A stretch of DNA of 38,057 nt from a virus: IMG/VR virus record IMGVR_UViG_3300037502_004175, positions 1-38,057 of that record, one strand, 5' to 3'. Below, piece by piece: positions 21,171 to 29,778 of this stretch. The position numbers and the translations under genes are program-made. Below the pieces are notes generated by a model that had not been told where the DNA came from, did no database searches, and saw nothing but the letters and a program-made list of their open reading frames with translations. Position 1 is the first letter of the stretch; every line of letters begins with the position of its first letter.

Positions 21171-21407
21171 ATGGAGAATGTAAGACTAATGCAAGCAAAA
21201 GAACGATTAAAGGCCTATTATGAAGCCGAGCTCGCTATTTTAAGTGGGCAAGAATACAAAATAGGTACACGAAGTCTAAAAAGAGCAGACTTAGGTGAGA
21301 TTAGAAGGGCCATAAAAGATTTAGAGCAAGTATGTGATGAATTAGAAGCAAAAGCAAAAATTGGTGCAAGAAGAAGGGCTTTTAGAATTACACCAAGAGA
21401 CTTATAG
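21171..21407 (+). CDS. gpW/DUF6148-like head-tail joining protein
   Basis: 78 residues from ATG 21171 (AAGGTGG 6 nt upstream; GTG 21162 less likely). The pattern ERLKAYYEAELAILSGQEYKIGTRSLKRADLGEIRRAI with a final RRRAFRITPRDL matches DUF6148, the gpW-like small protein between terminase and portal genes. In lambda, gpW closes the DNA-filled head. Confidence 0.8.
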   Translation: MENVRLMQAKERLKAYYEAELAILSGQEYKIGTRSLKRADLGEIRRAIKDLEQVCDELEAKAKIGARRRAFRITPRDL

Positions 21408-21425
21408 GGTGGAGAGGTGGTGCTT

Positions 21426-23006
21426 ATGAGCTTTATCGATAAAACAATAAACTATTTTAGTCCTCAAAGAGCATTAAAAAGGGAAGTAGCTAGAAAGAAA
21501 GTCCAGATTCTTAATTCTGGTTATTCGGGAAGTGGAGCAAGCCATAATAAAAAGTCTATGCGTGGATGGTCAGAAGTAAGTAAGGATCCTTACAGTGACA
21601 TTGATAAAAACCTTCCAACATTAAGGAGTCGTTCAAGGCAATTATTTATGAATGCTCCTATAGCTACATCAGCCATAAAGACCAATCGAACCAATGTGGT
21701 GGGGCAAGGACTAAAACTAAAAAGTAGATTAGACATTGATAAACTTGGATTAACTCAAGAACAAGCTGATATGTGGGAAAAGAATACAGAACGAGAGTTT
21801 AATTTATGGGCAAAGTCCAGATGGTGTGATGCAACTAGACTAAATAACTTCTACGAACTACAACAGATTGCTTTGATTTCTTGGTTAATGAATGGAGATG
21901 GATGGGCTTTAATTAAGAATCAAAGGGTTACAAGTTACATGCCCTATTCCATAAATATTCATTTAGTAGAAGCTGATAGAATATCAACACCAGAACGAAT
22001 TAATAATGATGAGATAAGCTATATTGACGAAGGCAAAAAGAAGCTTAAGAATGGAAATATTATTAGTAATGGCGTTGAAATAGATAAGAATGGGGGAGTT
22101 GTAGCTTATTGGTTATGTAATAGTTATCCTGATGATTACAGTAGTGCATCTAAAAAATGGGTAAGGATTGAAGCCTTTGGCAAAACAACAGGCAACCCAA
22201 ACATCTTGCAATTAATGGAATCTGAAAGATGTGAACAGTATAGGGGTGTTCCCTATTTATCACCAGTTATTGAGGCATTAAAACAAGTAAGCAGATACAC
22301 AGAAGCTGAATTGACAGCAGCTGTTGTGACTGCTTTTTTTACTGCCTTTATTAAGCAAGAAGATTCGAGAGCAGAAGTTGCTTTTGGAGAATCTATCCCA
22401 GAAGAAGAAAGAGTGGATGATGTTGACCCAAATTCTTATGAGTTGGGAGCAGGAACCATTAATATCTTAGGACCTAATGAAGATGTTGTCATTGCAGATC
22501 CTAAAAGACCAGCTAGTGGTTTTGATCCATTTGTTAAAGCTATATTGAAACAAGTGGGAGCGGCTTTAGAGATACCATTTGAGCTATTAATCAAGTCATT
22601 TGAATCTAGTTATTCAGCAAGTCGTGCAGCATTACTTGAAGCTTGGAAGGCTTTTAGAATGAGGAGGATTTGGTTTGCAGATGATTTTTGCCAACCAATC
22701 TATGAGATATGGCTAAGTGAAGCAGTTGCAAGAGGAAGAATAAAGGCTCCAGGATTCTTTAATGATCCTTCAATAAAAAATGCCTGGTGTGGTTCAGAAT
22801 GGATTGGACCATCTCAAGGGCAAATAGATCCAGTTAGAGAAGTTAATGCATCCATATTAAAAGTTAATAATGGATTTAGTACTAGAGAAAGAGAAACTAT
22901 GGAACTTACGGGTGGTAATTTTGATGATAATGCTATTCAAATGGCAAGAGAAAACAAGCTGATTAATGAGGCTAATAAACAAAAAGGAGATGAGTTCACT
23001 GAGTAA
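21426..23006 (+). CDS. Portal protein (lambda family)
   Basis: 526 residues from ATG 21426 (GAGAGGTGG upstream). Matches lambda gpB-type portals: RGWSEVSKDPYSDIDKNLPTLRSRSRQLFMNAPIATSAIKTNRTNVVGQGL near the N-terminus, LVEADRISTPERI, a GVPYLSPVIEALKQVSRYTEAEL helix, and FELLIKSFESSYSASRAALLEAW. It forms the dodecameric ring through which DNA enters the head and to which the tail attaches. Confidence 0.93.
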   Translation: MSFIDKTINYFSPQRALKREVARKKVQILNSGYSGSGASHNKKSMRGWSEVSKDPYSDIDKNLPTLRSRSRQLFMNAPIATSAIKTNRTNVVGQGLKLKSRLDIDKLGLTQEQADMWEKNTEREFNLWAKSRWCDATRLNNFYELQQIALISWLMNGDGWALIKNQRVTSYMPYSINIHLVEADRISTPERINNDEISYIDEGKKKLKNGNIISNGVEIDKNGGVVAYWLCNSYPDDYSSASKKWVRIEAFGKTTGNPNILQLMESERCEQYRGVPYLSPVIEALKQVSRYTEAELTAAVVTAFFTAFIKQEDSRAEVAFGESIPEEERVDDVDPNSYELGAGTINILGPNEDVVIADPKRPASGFDPFVKAILKQVGAALEIPFELLIKSFESSYSASRAALLEAWKAFRMRRIWFADDFCQPIYEIWLSEAVARGRIKAPGFFNDPSIKNAWCGSEWIGPSQGQIDPVREVNASILKVNNGFSTRERETMELTGGNFDDNAIQMARENKLINEANKQKGDEFTE

Positions 23007-24159
23007 TATTAATAAGTTTTGGGAGTTTAAAAACAGTACGGATTCAGAATCAGAATTAATTTTATATGGACAGATTGCGTCTAATCGTCCTTGGTGGGAT
23101 GAGTCAGAAATGGTAGTACAGAATGAGTTTATTTCTGATTTGAATAATCAACAAGGAAGAAATATTAGATTGAGAATCAATTCTGTTGGTGGGGATGTAT
23201 TTGCTGCTCATACGATGCTCACCAACCTTAAGCTTTATAAAGAAAAGTATAATGCAACCATCATTTCACAGATTGATGGCTTAGCAGCTAGTGCCGCAAC
23301 CATTCTTATGTCGGGTGGTGACATTATAAAGGGACCTGTATATGCGAATGTAATGTTTCATGACCCAACTATGTTATTACAAGGCTGGTATGACGGGGAA
23401 GATATTCAAAAGGCCTATAATGCTTGGAATAGCATAAAAGATTCTATAATTAACGCCTATTCTCTTAGATTCAATATGTCTAAGGAAGAAATTATTAAAT
23501 TAATGAAAGCTGAAACTTGGTTAACCGGAGAACAGGCCAAAGAAAAGGGCTTCTTTGATGAAATAATGTTTGAAAAGGCTTCAAATAAAGAAGTTGAACT
23601 AGAACTTTCTAATGACAATAAGTATTTATTTGTAGCAGGAGTGAAACACGATTTAAGTAGCTTTAAAAACAGGCCTAACATTCCAAATCTAGTTACTACA
23701 CAGCCATCAATTCAAGTAAATAATGTGGCTGTTAATAATAAACCAAATAATCAAGGAGGTAAGAGCATGGAAATTAAAACAGTAGAGGAACTAAGAAATG
23801 CATACCCAACTCTAGTGAATCAAGTCATAGAGTCTGCTAAAGTGGAAAGTGTTAAGAATGAAAGGGAAAGAATCAAAGCGATAGACCAAATTTCTAATAC
23901 CCTGGATCCACAGCTTGTAGAAAATGCAAAATATGGAGAAAATCCAATGAATGCACAAGATTTAGCTTTTCAAGCATTGCTTAAAGACCAAAAGAAAGGC
24001 AGCGAGTATTTAAACAGTGTTCAAGAAGATATTAAAAATTCTGGAGTCAATAAAGTGGAATCAAGTCCTAATCAACCGAATGATGTAAAAGATGAAGCAG
24101 CAGAAAAAGAAACAATTAATTCAATGGCAGCAGGAGCTAATCAAAGGAGGGAACAATAA
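22966..24159 (+). CDS. ClpP-type (S49/S14-like) prohead protease with C-terminal scaffold
   Basis: Up to 397 residues. Residues 30-220 form a ClpP-like serine protease fold: INSVGGDVFAAHTM oxyanion loop, nucleophile Ser109 in GLAASAATILMSGG, His132 in NVMFHDPTM. Residues 265-397 are a charged, helical scaffold part. It matures the prohead by cleaving scaffold. ATG 22966 overlaps the portal gene; ATG 22990 is an alternative but has AAGGAG directly abutting it. An internal start at 23767 should make free scaffold, as in lambda C/Nu3. Confidence 0.88.
   Translation: MRLINKKEMSSLSNINKFWEFKNSTDSESELILYGQIASNRPWWDESEMVVQNEFISDLNNQQGRNIRLRINSVGGDVFAAHTMLTNLKLYKEKYNATIISQIDGLAASAATILMSGGDIIKGPVYANVMFHDPTMLLQGWYDGEDIQKAYNAWNSIKDSIINAYSLRFNMSKEEIIKLMKAETWLTGEQAKEKGFFDEIMFEKASNKEVELELSNDNKYLFVAGVKHDLSSFKNRPNIPNLVTTQPSIQVNNVAVNNKPNNQGGKSMEIKTVEELRNAYPTLVNQVIESAKVESVKNERERIKAIDQISNTLDPQLVENAKYGENPMNAQDLAFQALLKDQKKGSEYLNSVQEDIKNSGVNKVESSPNQPNDVKDEAAEKETINSMAAGANQRREQ
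23767..24159 (+). CDS. Internal in-frame scaffold protein (Nu3-like)
   Basis: ATG 23767 lies in frame within the protease gene and has a strong AGGAGGT 5 nt upstream, far better than chance inside a coding sequence. It would give a 130-residue scaffold (MEIKTVEELRNAYPTLVNQV and a disordered tail), sharing the protease's C-terminus. The arrangement matches lambda Nu3 within C. Confidence 0.75.
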   Translation: MEIKTVEELRNAYPTLVNQVIESAKVESVKNERERIKAIDQISNTLDPQLVENAKYGENPMNAQDLAFQALLKDQKKGSEYLNSVQEDIKNSGVNKVESSPNQPNDVKDEAAEKETINSMAAGANQRREQ

Positions 24160-24536
24160 TGAATGATTTATTCAAAGAATTAGGTAGTAACGAACCTGAC
24201 AATCTCATTGCTGGTCAAGATGTAAAAATTTTATTAAAAGGCGTTACTCTAGCAGCAGGACAAGGCGTTCTGAAAAGGGGAAGTGTAATTGGTATTGTTA
24301 CTGCTAACGAACAAGGGAAATTATGTGAGTCTTCTGCAACTGATGGTAGTGAAGTAGCAAAGTTTATTCTTACTGATGAAGTTGATACGACATCAGAAGC
24401 AGTCGTTGCTCAGTGTTTCAAAACAGGAATTTTTAATCGTAACGCTTTGATTTTTGGTGGAACAGACACAGCAGAAGAACATGAAGATGAACTTAGAAAA
24501 TATGGTATTCATCTAAAAGATACTATTTCATATTAA
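24159..24536 (+). CDS. Head decoration protein (lambda gpD-like)
   Basis: 125 residues, start overlapping the previous stop by 1 nt, AAAGGAGG upstream. A beta-rich pattern (DNLIAGQDVKILLKGVTLAAGQGVLKRGSVIG, FILTDEVDTTSEAVVAQCFKTGIFNRNAL) matches the HDPD family. Trimers cement the capsid shell after expansion. Confidence 0.85.
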   Translation: MNDLFKELGSNEPDNLIAGQDVKILLKGVTLAAGQGVLKRGSVIGIVTANEQGKLCESSATDGSEVAKFILTDEVDTTSEAVVAQCFKTGIFNRNALIFGGTDTAEEHEDELRKYGIHLKDTISY

Positions 24537-24550
24537 GAGGAGGAAACGAA

Positions 24551-25603
24551 ATGCCTAATGCTATTAATATTTATTCAACTAGAGAAATGATGAAGGCTAT
24601 CAACTTAATGAAGCCAGCACACACATTTTTAAGAGATACTTTTTTTAATCGAACTATAACTTTTGTAACCAATGAAATTGATGTGGATTTTAAAAAAGGT
24701 AAAAGGAAAATGGCACCATTCGTTGCACCAAGAGCTGGTGGTATTGTAATGGATAGACAAGGGTACAAAACCAACAGTTATAAGGTGCCCAAAATTGCAC
24801 CAGAAAGAATTACAACAGTTGAGGATCTATCAAAAAGATCAATGGGTGAATCTATTTATAGCACAAAAACACCTGCCCAAAGAGCAGCAGAAATCACTGG
24901 CCAGGACCTTGCTGAACTTGATGAATATATCACTCGTAGAGAAGAATGGATGTGTAGAGAAGTTCTTATCAATGGTAAGGTAATTATGAAAGGCATCATT
25001 GATGATAGGACAGATAATACAGTAGATGAAGTTGTAGATTACAATATGACTCAAAAAGAAACTTTATCAGGAAGTGACGCTTGGACGGATTCAAGTAATT
25101 CAGATCCCCATGAAGATTTGAAAAAATGGAGACAAGCAATCATAAAATCTACTGGTAAGAGTCCAAACGTTGTTGTAATGGCTTCTGATGTAGCTTCAGT
25201 GTTTATCAATCATCCAAAAGTACAAAAGATTAATGACATAAGCAGATTTAACTTTGGAATGATTCAACCAGCTATTAAGAGTCCAGCTGTAACACTTATT
25301 GGTTATTTAGCAGACTTAGGTTTAGAAATTTATCAATATGATGAGTGGTTTATTGATGATGAAGGCAATGAACAACCTATGATGCCAGAGAAACATTTGA
25401 TTATGGGACGTACAGGAATGGCCAAAAGATTATATGGTGCTATTACTCAAATAGAGGACAGCAACTTTGTAACTATTGAGGGTATGAGAATACCTAAAAT
25501 GTATGTGGATTCTAAAAATGATACAACTAATCTTAGATTATCATCTAAACCATTGCCAGCTCCTGATGATATTGACGATTGGTATGTAGCAATTGTGTGT
25601 TAG
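24551..25603 (+). CDS. Major capsid protein (lambda gpE family)
   Basis: 350 residues, ATG after GAGGAGGAAA. Typical gpE features: RDTFFNRTITFVTNEIDVDFKKGKRKMAPFVAPRAGG near 30-70, then AERITTVEDLSKRS-like and TPAQRAAEITGQDLAELDEYITRREEWMCREVLINGK. HK97-fold coat, in the usual order after the decoration protein. Confidence 0.94.
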   Translation: MPNAINIYSTREMMKAINLMKPAHTFLRDTFFNRTITFVTNEIDVDFKKGKRKMAPFVAPRAGGIVMDRQGYKTNSYKVPKIAPERITTVEDLSKRSMGESIYSTKTPAQRAAEITGQDLAELDEYITRREEWMCREVLINGKVIMKGIIDDRTDNTVDEVVDYNMTQKETLSGSDAWTDSSNSDPHEDLKKWRQAIIKSTGKSPNVVVMASDVASVFINHPKVQKINDISRFNFGMIQPAIKSPAVTLIGYLADLGLEIYQYDEWFIDDEGNEQPMMPEKHLIMGRTGMAKRLYGAITQIEDSNFVTIEGMRIPKMYVDSKNDTTNLRLSSKPLPAPDDIDDWYVAIVC

Positions 25604-25615
25604 GGGGGATGACCT

Positions 25616-25942
25616 ATGGTAGAAGTTATTAAATGGAAAGTAAGACATAATAAAAAAACTTATTTGCCTTGCGAACAGATCGATGATTTATCAGGAGAAG
25701 AAGAGAGCAGATTGATTACACAAGGTTTTGCTAAAAGAATTGGTTCAATGGAAGAAAAGTCTCAGGAAGATATTGAGACGGCTATTTCAAAATTAACAGT
25801 GGATGATGCAAAGATATTAGTAGAAACCATTCAGGATTTAGAAGAGTTAAATGAACTTTTAGAGTGTGAACTTGCTGATAAAAATAGAAAGACTCTTGTT
25901 CAATTTATCGAAGATAGAATTGCAGAGGTAGAAGGTGTTTAA
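25616..25942 (+). CDS. Head-completion region protein (lambda FI position)
   Basis: 108 residues. The N-terminus (VEVIKWKVRHNKKTYLPCEQIDDLSGEEESRLITQGFAKRI) resembles short phage proteins between the capsid and connector genes; the C-terminus is acidic and helical. Position matches lambda FI, a packaging accessory, but sequence similarity is not clear. Confidence 0.6.
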   Translation: MVEVIKWKVRHNKKTYLPCEQIDDLSGEEESRLITQGFAKRIGSMEEKSQEDIETAISKLTVDDAKILVETIQDLEELNELLECELADKNRKTLVQFIEDRIAEVEGV

Positions 25943-26263
25943 ATGTCTAAGTTTAAAGATTATATCAATAATGATTTAGATATTTTTTTGAATCAAAATG
26001 AATTTGCAGAAATACATAAAGTTAATGGATTTGATATGCCTATTATATGGGATAAAGATTTATTAAAAGAACGTCAAGCTAAGATATTTCAAGAAACAGG
26101 CTTATATCAAATTGACGTTCTTTTTCACGTAAAAAAAGAGAATATAGGTTATAAACCTGTTGTTGGTGAAATGATGGTGATTGATAATGATACTTATAGA
26201 GTCAGTGATATCCAAGAAGATCAAGGGATATATACCATTGAATTGGTGGCGAATGAATCATGA
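25943..26263 (+). CDS. Head-tail connector (lambda FII-like)
   Basis: 106 residues, starting one base after the previous stop. A small beta fold is suggested by EIHKVNGFDMPIIWDKDLLKE, QIDVLFHVKKENIGYKPVVGEMMVIDNDTYRVSDIQEDQGIYTIEL; this ending is characteristic of connector proteins such as FII/gp17 types that complete the head-tail joint. It overlaps the next gene by 4 nt. Confidence 0.7.
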   Translation: MSKFKDYINNDLDIFLNQNEFAEIHKVNGFDMPIIWDKDLLKERQAKIFQETGLYQIDVLFHVKKENIGYKPVVGEMMVIDNDTYRVSDIQEDQGIYTIELVANES

Positions 26264-26841
26264 TTGAGATGAATATGGACTATGAGATGGGGAAGGTACA
26301 ACAACAGCTTGGAGAATATAGCAAGCAAGCACCCACTATTATATCAAGAGCACTTACAAGAGCTATTGGAAATGTTCAAACTAATGTTTCAAGGAGCATT
26401 GCACAGAAATATGAGCTTAAACAAAAGGTTATTAAAGAAACGTTTAATTTAAAGAAAGCGAATAAGTCAAGATTAAGTGCCAGTTTGAGGTCGACAGGTT
26501 TTAAAATGGGACTCCACAAATACAAAATGAAGCAAAAAAAAGATGGTGTTTATGTTTCTGTGAGAAAGGATACAGGACAAAAATTATTAAAGCATGCTTT
26601 TGTTGCAGACATACACGGTGATAAAGTTTTTCAAAGAAAAGGGAAAAGCCGACTTCCAATTGATTTAAAGTTAGGTCCATCCATTCCTCAATTAATGAAT
26701 AATAGATCATTAAGAGAAAGTGTTATGGAACAAGGAATGGAAACATATAATAAAAGGCTTGACCATGAAATTAAAAACGTTTTCGATAAAGCTATGGAAA
26801 AAGCGATTAAGGAAGCTAAAAAGAAAGTAGGTGTAGAGTGA
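26260..26841 (+). CDS. Minor tail protein Z-like (GPZ family)
   Basis: 193 residues. Basic and helical: an N-terminal YEMGKVQQQLGEYSKQAPTIISRALTRAIGNVQTNVSR helix and a central KMGLHKYKMKQKKDGVYVSVRKD segment are typical of gpZ, which completes head-tail connection in lambda-like phages. ATGA overlaps on both sides, so translation is coupled. Confidence 0.75.
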   Translation: MIEMNMDYEMGKVQQQLGEYSKQAPTIISRALTRAIGNVQTNVSRSIAQKYELKQKVIKETFNLKKANKSRLSASLRSTGFKMGLHKYKMKQKKDGVYVSVRKDTGQKLLKHAFVADIHGDKVFQRKGKSRLPIDLKLGPSIPQLMNNRSLRESVMEQGMETYNKRLDHEIKNVFDKAMEKAIKEAKKKVGVE

Positions 26842-27305
26842 TACCTATTCTTTTACAAGATTATCTAGTAAAGGATTTACAAGACTTATTTGTAAATTTT
26901 AAACTAAAAAATCCAAAAGGTGAAAAAGTTAACTTAAATATTTATCCTCAAACTTTACCAGCCAAGCAAGGTAGTAAGGACAAAGATCATTTTCCATATG
27001 TTTTAGTTATACTAACGGATGGGTCAGATACTGAAGAAATAAACAATGCAACGACTAATATTATGTTTCTAATTGGAATCTATGATCTGGAATCTAATTA
27101 TCAAGGTTATAGAGATGCTATTAATGTAATAAATAAAATAAGTAAACATTTAATAAGCAATCGTGTATTTAATGATCAATATACGGTTGCTTATCCTTTT
27201 AATTGGAAATTGTCAGAAGAAGATACGTACCCTTATTACTTTGCAGCTCTAATGACCAGTTGGGAAACACCAAAGATTATACAAAATAACCAAATTGAAA
27301 TTTAA
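26838..27305 (+). CDS. Tail-terminator/completion protein
   Basis: 155 residues from GTG 26838, overlapping the previous gene by 4 nt. Mixed alpha/beta (FPYVLVILTDGSDTEEINNATTNIMFLIGIYDLE, then YRDAINVINKISKHLI and a YYFAALMTSWETP strand) as in tail-terminator proteins that cap the tail tube before head joining. Placement directly before the sheath gene agrees. Confidence 0.7.
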   Translation: MIPILLQDYLVKDLQDLFVNFKLKNPKGEKVNLNIYPQTLPAKQGSKDKDHFPYVLVILTDGSDTEEINNATTNIMFLIGIYDLESNYQGYRDAINVINKISKHLISNRVFNDQYTVAYPFNWKLSEEDTYPYYFAALMTSWETPKIIQNNQIEI

Positions 27306-27323
27306 AAAAGAAAGGGTGATAAA

Positions 27324-28787
27324 ATGGCCTATCAACATGGTATTTATATAGAAGAAAAAGCTACGCAATTAGCTTCCCCAGTAGTATCTACAAGTGCAAT
27401 TCAATTTGTTGTAGGGACAGCTCCAGTGAATTTACTCAAGGAGCCGTTAATGGCTGTTAATAAATTAATTGTGGTTAATAACTTCAATGAAGCTAAAGAA
27501 AAAATAGGTTATTCAAATGCTTTTGATAAGTTTTCAGTATGTCAGTCTGTAGATGCTTCTTTTAGAGTATTTAATGTTGCACCATTAGTTTTAGTAAATG
27601 TACTAGACCCAAGTAAACATAAAACTGCTGTTATAAATGAAGTTTATAACATTACTTTAAAATCATTATTGATTAAAGAGGAAGGTATTTTAATAGATGA
27701 TTATTTTATAGTTAAAAATGTGGCTGATGATACCATTTACAGTAAAGGGACAGATTACACTATTGATTTCACTGCTGATGGTTATGTAAGATTAAAAATT
27801 TTACCAGATGGCTCTATACCAAATGATACTACAGAGCTTTCATTGAGTTATATACAACTTGATCCTTTAGCAGTTACAGAAGAGGATATTATTGGTGGTT
27901 ATAATGAGGACACAGGGCAATATACAGGCTTGGCTTTGATTGAACAGATGTATCCTCAATTGTCATTAGTACCAGCTCTTATTAATATCCCTGGTTGGAG
28001 TCATAAACCAAATGTGGCTGAGGCTATGATGAATAGAACAGAAAGTATCAGTGGCGTCTTTAAATGTGAGTGTTTATTGGATGTAGATACTGCAGAAATA
28101 AAAACATATTCAGAAGTTACTAATTGGAAAAATGAAAATGGCTATATTAATAAGCACGCCATTGTGTTGTGGCCAAAGGTAAAAATTAATTCAAAGATGT
28201 ATGCACAATCGGCTGTGTATGGAGCTATGGTAGCTGATTTAGATTATAGAAATAATGAGGTACCGTATATTTCGCCATCTAATAAAGATTACAAAATAAG
28301 TGCCACAGTTTTAGAAGATGGGACAGAAGTGTTCTTGGATATTTCTAAAGCTAATGTATTAAATAGTAATGGTATTGTGACAGCAATCCACTTTGATGGG
28401 TGGAAAAGTTGGGGGAACAATACAAGTATCTATCCTACAACAGAAGATCCAAAAGATAGGTTTATAGCCATAAGACGGATGTTTGATTGGTGGGGCAATA
28501 CGTTTATACTAAATTATTTCTCAAAAGTAGATGATCCAATGAATAAACGATTGATTGAAACCCTTATTGATTCTGAAAATATTCGTGCCAATGGATTTAA
28601 GGCTAGATTCCAATTAGCTGAAGCAAAGATATCGTTCAATCAAGATGAAAATTCTTCAGTTGATTTGACTAATGGAAGGATTAAGTTTAGTCAATCTTTG
28701 ACACCATATCCACCAGCAGAATCTATTATTAATACATTAGAGTTTGAACCTGAAGCTTTAAGTTTGTCTTTGTTTGGAGGTGAATAA
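27324..28787 (+). CDS. Contractile tail sheath protein (P2 FI-like)
   Basis: 487 residues, ATG after AAAGGGTGAT. The N-terminus YQHGIYIEEKATQLASPVVSTSAIQFVVGTAPVN is diagnostic of phage sheath proteins; the C-terminus has the conserved RRMFDWWGNTFILNYFSKVDDPMN and LIDSENIRANGFKARFQLAEAKI. The sheath contracts to drive the tube through the cell wall, making this phage a myovirus. Confidence 0.95.
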   Translation: MAYQHGIYIEEKATQLASPVVSTSAIQFVVGTAPVNLLKEPLMAVNKLIVVNNFNEAKEKIGYSNAFDKFSVCQSVDASFRVFNVAPLVLVNVLDPSKHKTAVINEVYNITLKSLLIKEEGILIDDYFIVKNVADDTIYSKGTDYTIDFTADGYVRLKILPDGSIPNDTTELSLSYIQLDPLAVTEEDIIGGYNEDTGQYTGLALIEQMYPQLSLVPALINIPGWSHKPNVAEAMMNRTESISGVFKCECLLDVDTAEIKTYSEVTNWKNENGYINKHAIVLWPKVKINSKMYAQSAVYGAMVADLDYRNNEVPYISPSNKDYKISATVLEDGTEVFLDISKANVLNSNGIVTAIHFDGWKSWGNNTSIYPTTEDPKDRFIAIRRMFDWWGNTFILNYFSKVDDPMNKRLIETLIDSENIRANGFKARFQLAEAKISFNQDENSSVDLTNGRIKFSQSLTPYPPAESIINTLEFEPEALSLSLFGGE

Positions 28788-28789
28788 AG

Positions 28790-29314
28790 ATGGGAGCAGT
28801 GAATCCTATTCCAGAAAAAGTAGTGAATTATAATGTCTATAATGAGAATGAGAAATTAGTTGGTGTTTCAGGTGAAGTAACACTTCCAAACCTTGAAGCT
28901 ATGGCTGAAACCATAGGGGGAGCTGGTATTGCTGGAGAGATTGAAAGTCCAACACCAGGCCATTTTGGTAGTCTTTCTATTGAAATCCCTTTTAGAGTCA
29001 TTCACGATCAATCTTTTACTATTTTACAACCTAGAGGGCAAACGTTATATTTAAGAGCATCACAGCAAAGTTATGATGTGTCTGGTGGTAAAATTGAGCA
29101 TAAAGGATTAAAAGTGACTTTAAAGGTTATTCCTAAAGGCATCGATTTAGGAACTATTGGTGTTGGCAAGATGACAGAGACTAAGAATACCCTTGAAGTA
29201 TTGTATATTAAGATTGAACTAGGGAATAAAGTATTGCTTGAAGTGGACAAATTGAATTTTGTTTATGTTGTTAATGGTTTTGATGTATTAGCAGAAATAA
29301 GAAATCAAATTTAG
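28790..29314 (+). CDS. Tail tube protein (P2 FII-like)
   Basis: 174 residues, beginning 2 nt after the sheath stop with GGAGGTGA upstream. Family pattern: EKVVNYNVYNENEKLVGVSGEVTLPNLEAMAETIGGAGIAGEIESPTPGHFGSLSIEIPFR. Hexamer rings stack into the inner tube. Confidence 0.92.
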   Translation: MGAVNPIPEKVVNYNVYNENEKLVGVSGEVTLPNLEAMAETIGGAGIAGEIESPTPGHFGSLSIEIPFRVIHDQSFTILQPRGQTLYLRASQQSYDVSGGKIEHKGLKVTLKVIPKGIDLGTIGVGKMTETKNTLEVLYIKIELGNKVLLEVDKLNFVYVVNGFDVLAEIRNQI

Positions 29315-29323
29315 GAGGATATT

Positions 29324-29617
29324 ATGGAGAAAAATGAATACTTAGTAGTGTTTAAAAAGCCTTATTCTTTTGAAGGGAAGGAATATAAAGAGGTGGATTT
29401 GAGTGGAATTGAACATCTTACAACAGAGGATTTAACCAGTGCTGATAAAATTTATACAACTCAGGGGAATGCTTCAGCAATGAGTGAACTTACTGTTGGA
29501 TATGCGTGTATATTAGCTGCACAAGCAACTAGCCAACCTCTTGAGTTTTTTCAAGGACTTCCAGCTAATGAAGGAATAAAGATAAAAAACATATTGATGG
29601 GCTTCTTATACAGTTAG
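29324..29617 (+). CDS. Tail assembly chaperone, short product (P2 gpE-like)
   Basis: 97 residues: YLVVFKKPYSFEGKEYKEVDLSGIEHLTTEDL, then an Ala-rich ACILAAQATSQPLEFFQGLP segment matching gpE. TAGGAGGA ribosome site. A slippery heptamer near its end allows an E+E' fusion. These proteins coat the tape measure during tail assembly and are absent from the finished tail. Confidence 0.87.
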   Translation: MEKNEYLVVFKKPYSFEGKEYKEVDLSGIEHLTTEDLTSADKIYTTQGNASAMSELTVGYACILAAQATSQPLEFFQGLPANEGIKIKNILMGFLYS

Positions 29618-29778
29618 GTATAGCTATAAAGCAAGGATTTGGCAAGAAATATAGAAAGATAGCTATAAATCTTGCCTTATCTACTTTTACCAGCTTAGAG
29701 TTTTATCTTAAGCTTAGTGTAGTAGAACTCTTGGAAATAGCTGAAGAAGTCCAGGAGGCGATGGAAAATGGCAAGTAA
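29324..29778 (+). CDS. Tail assembly chaperone, frameshifted product (gpE+E'-like)
   Basis: Zero-frame codons to 29590 give 89 residues; after a -1 slip at A-AAA-AAC (29584-29590) another 62 residues follow (HIDGLLIQLGIAIKQGFGKK... ending EAMENGK) to TAA 29776-29778, about 151 in all. The -1 extension is open with no start needed and overlaps the tape-measure start, exactly as E' does in P2. Confidence 0.8.
29584..29590 (+). other. Slippery heptamer A-AAA-AAC for programmed -1 frameshift
   Basis: In the gpE frame the codons are AAA-AAC, preceded by A: a textbook X-XXY-YYZ site. The zero-frame stop is 25 nt further. Tail chaperone frameshifting is conserved across dsDNA phages with long tails. 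Confidence 0.85.
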
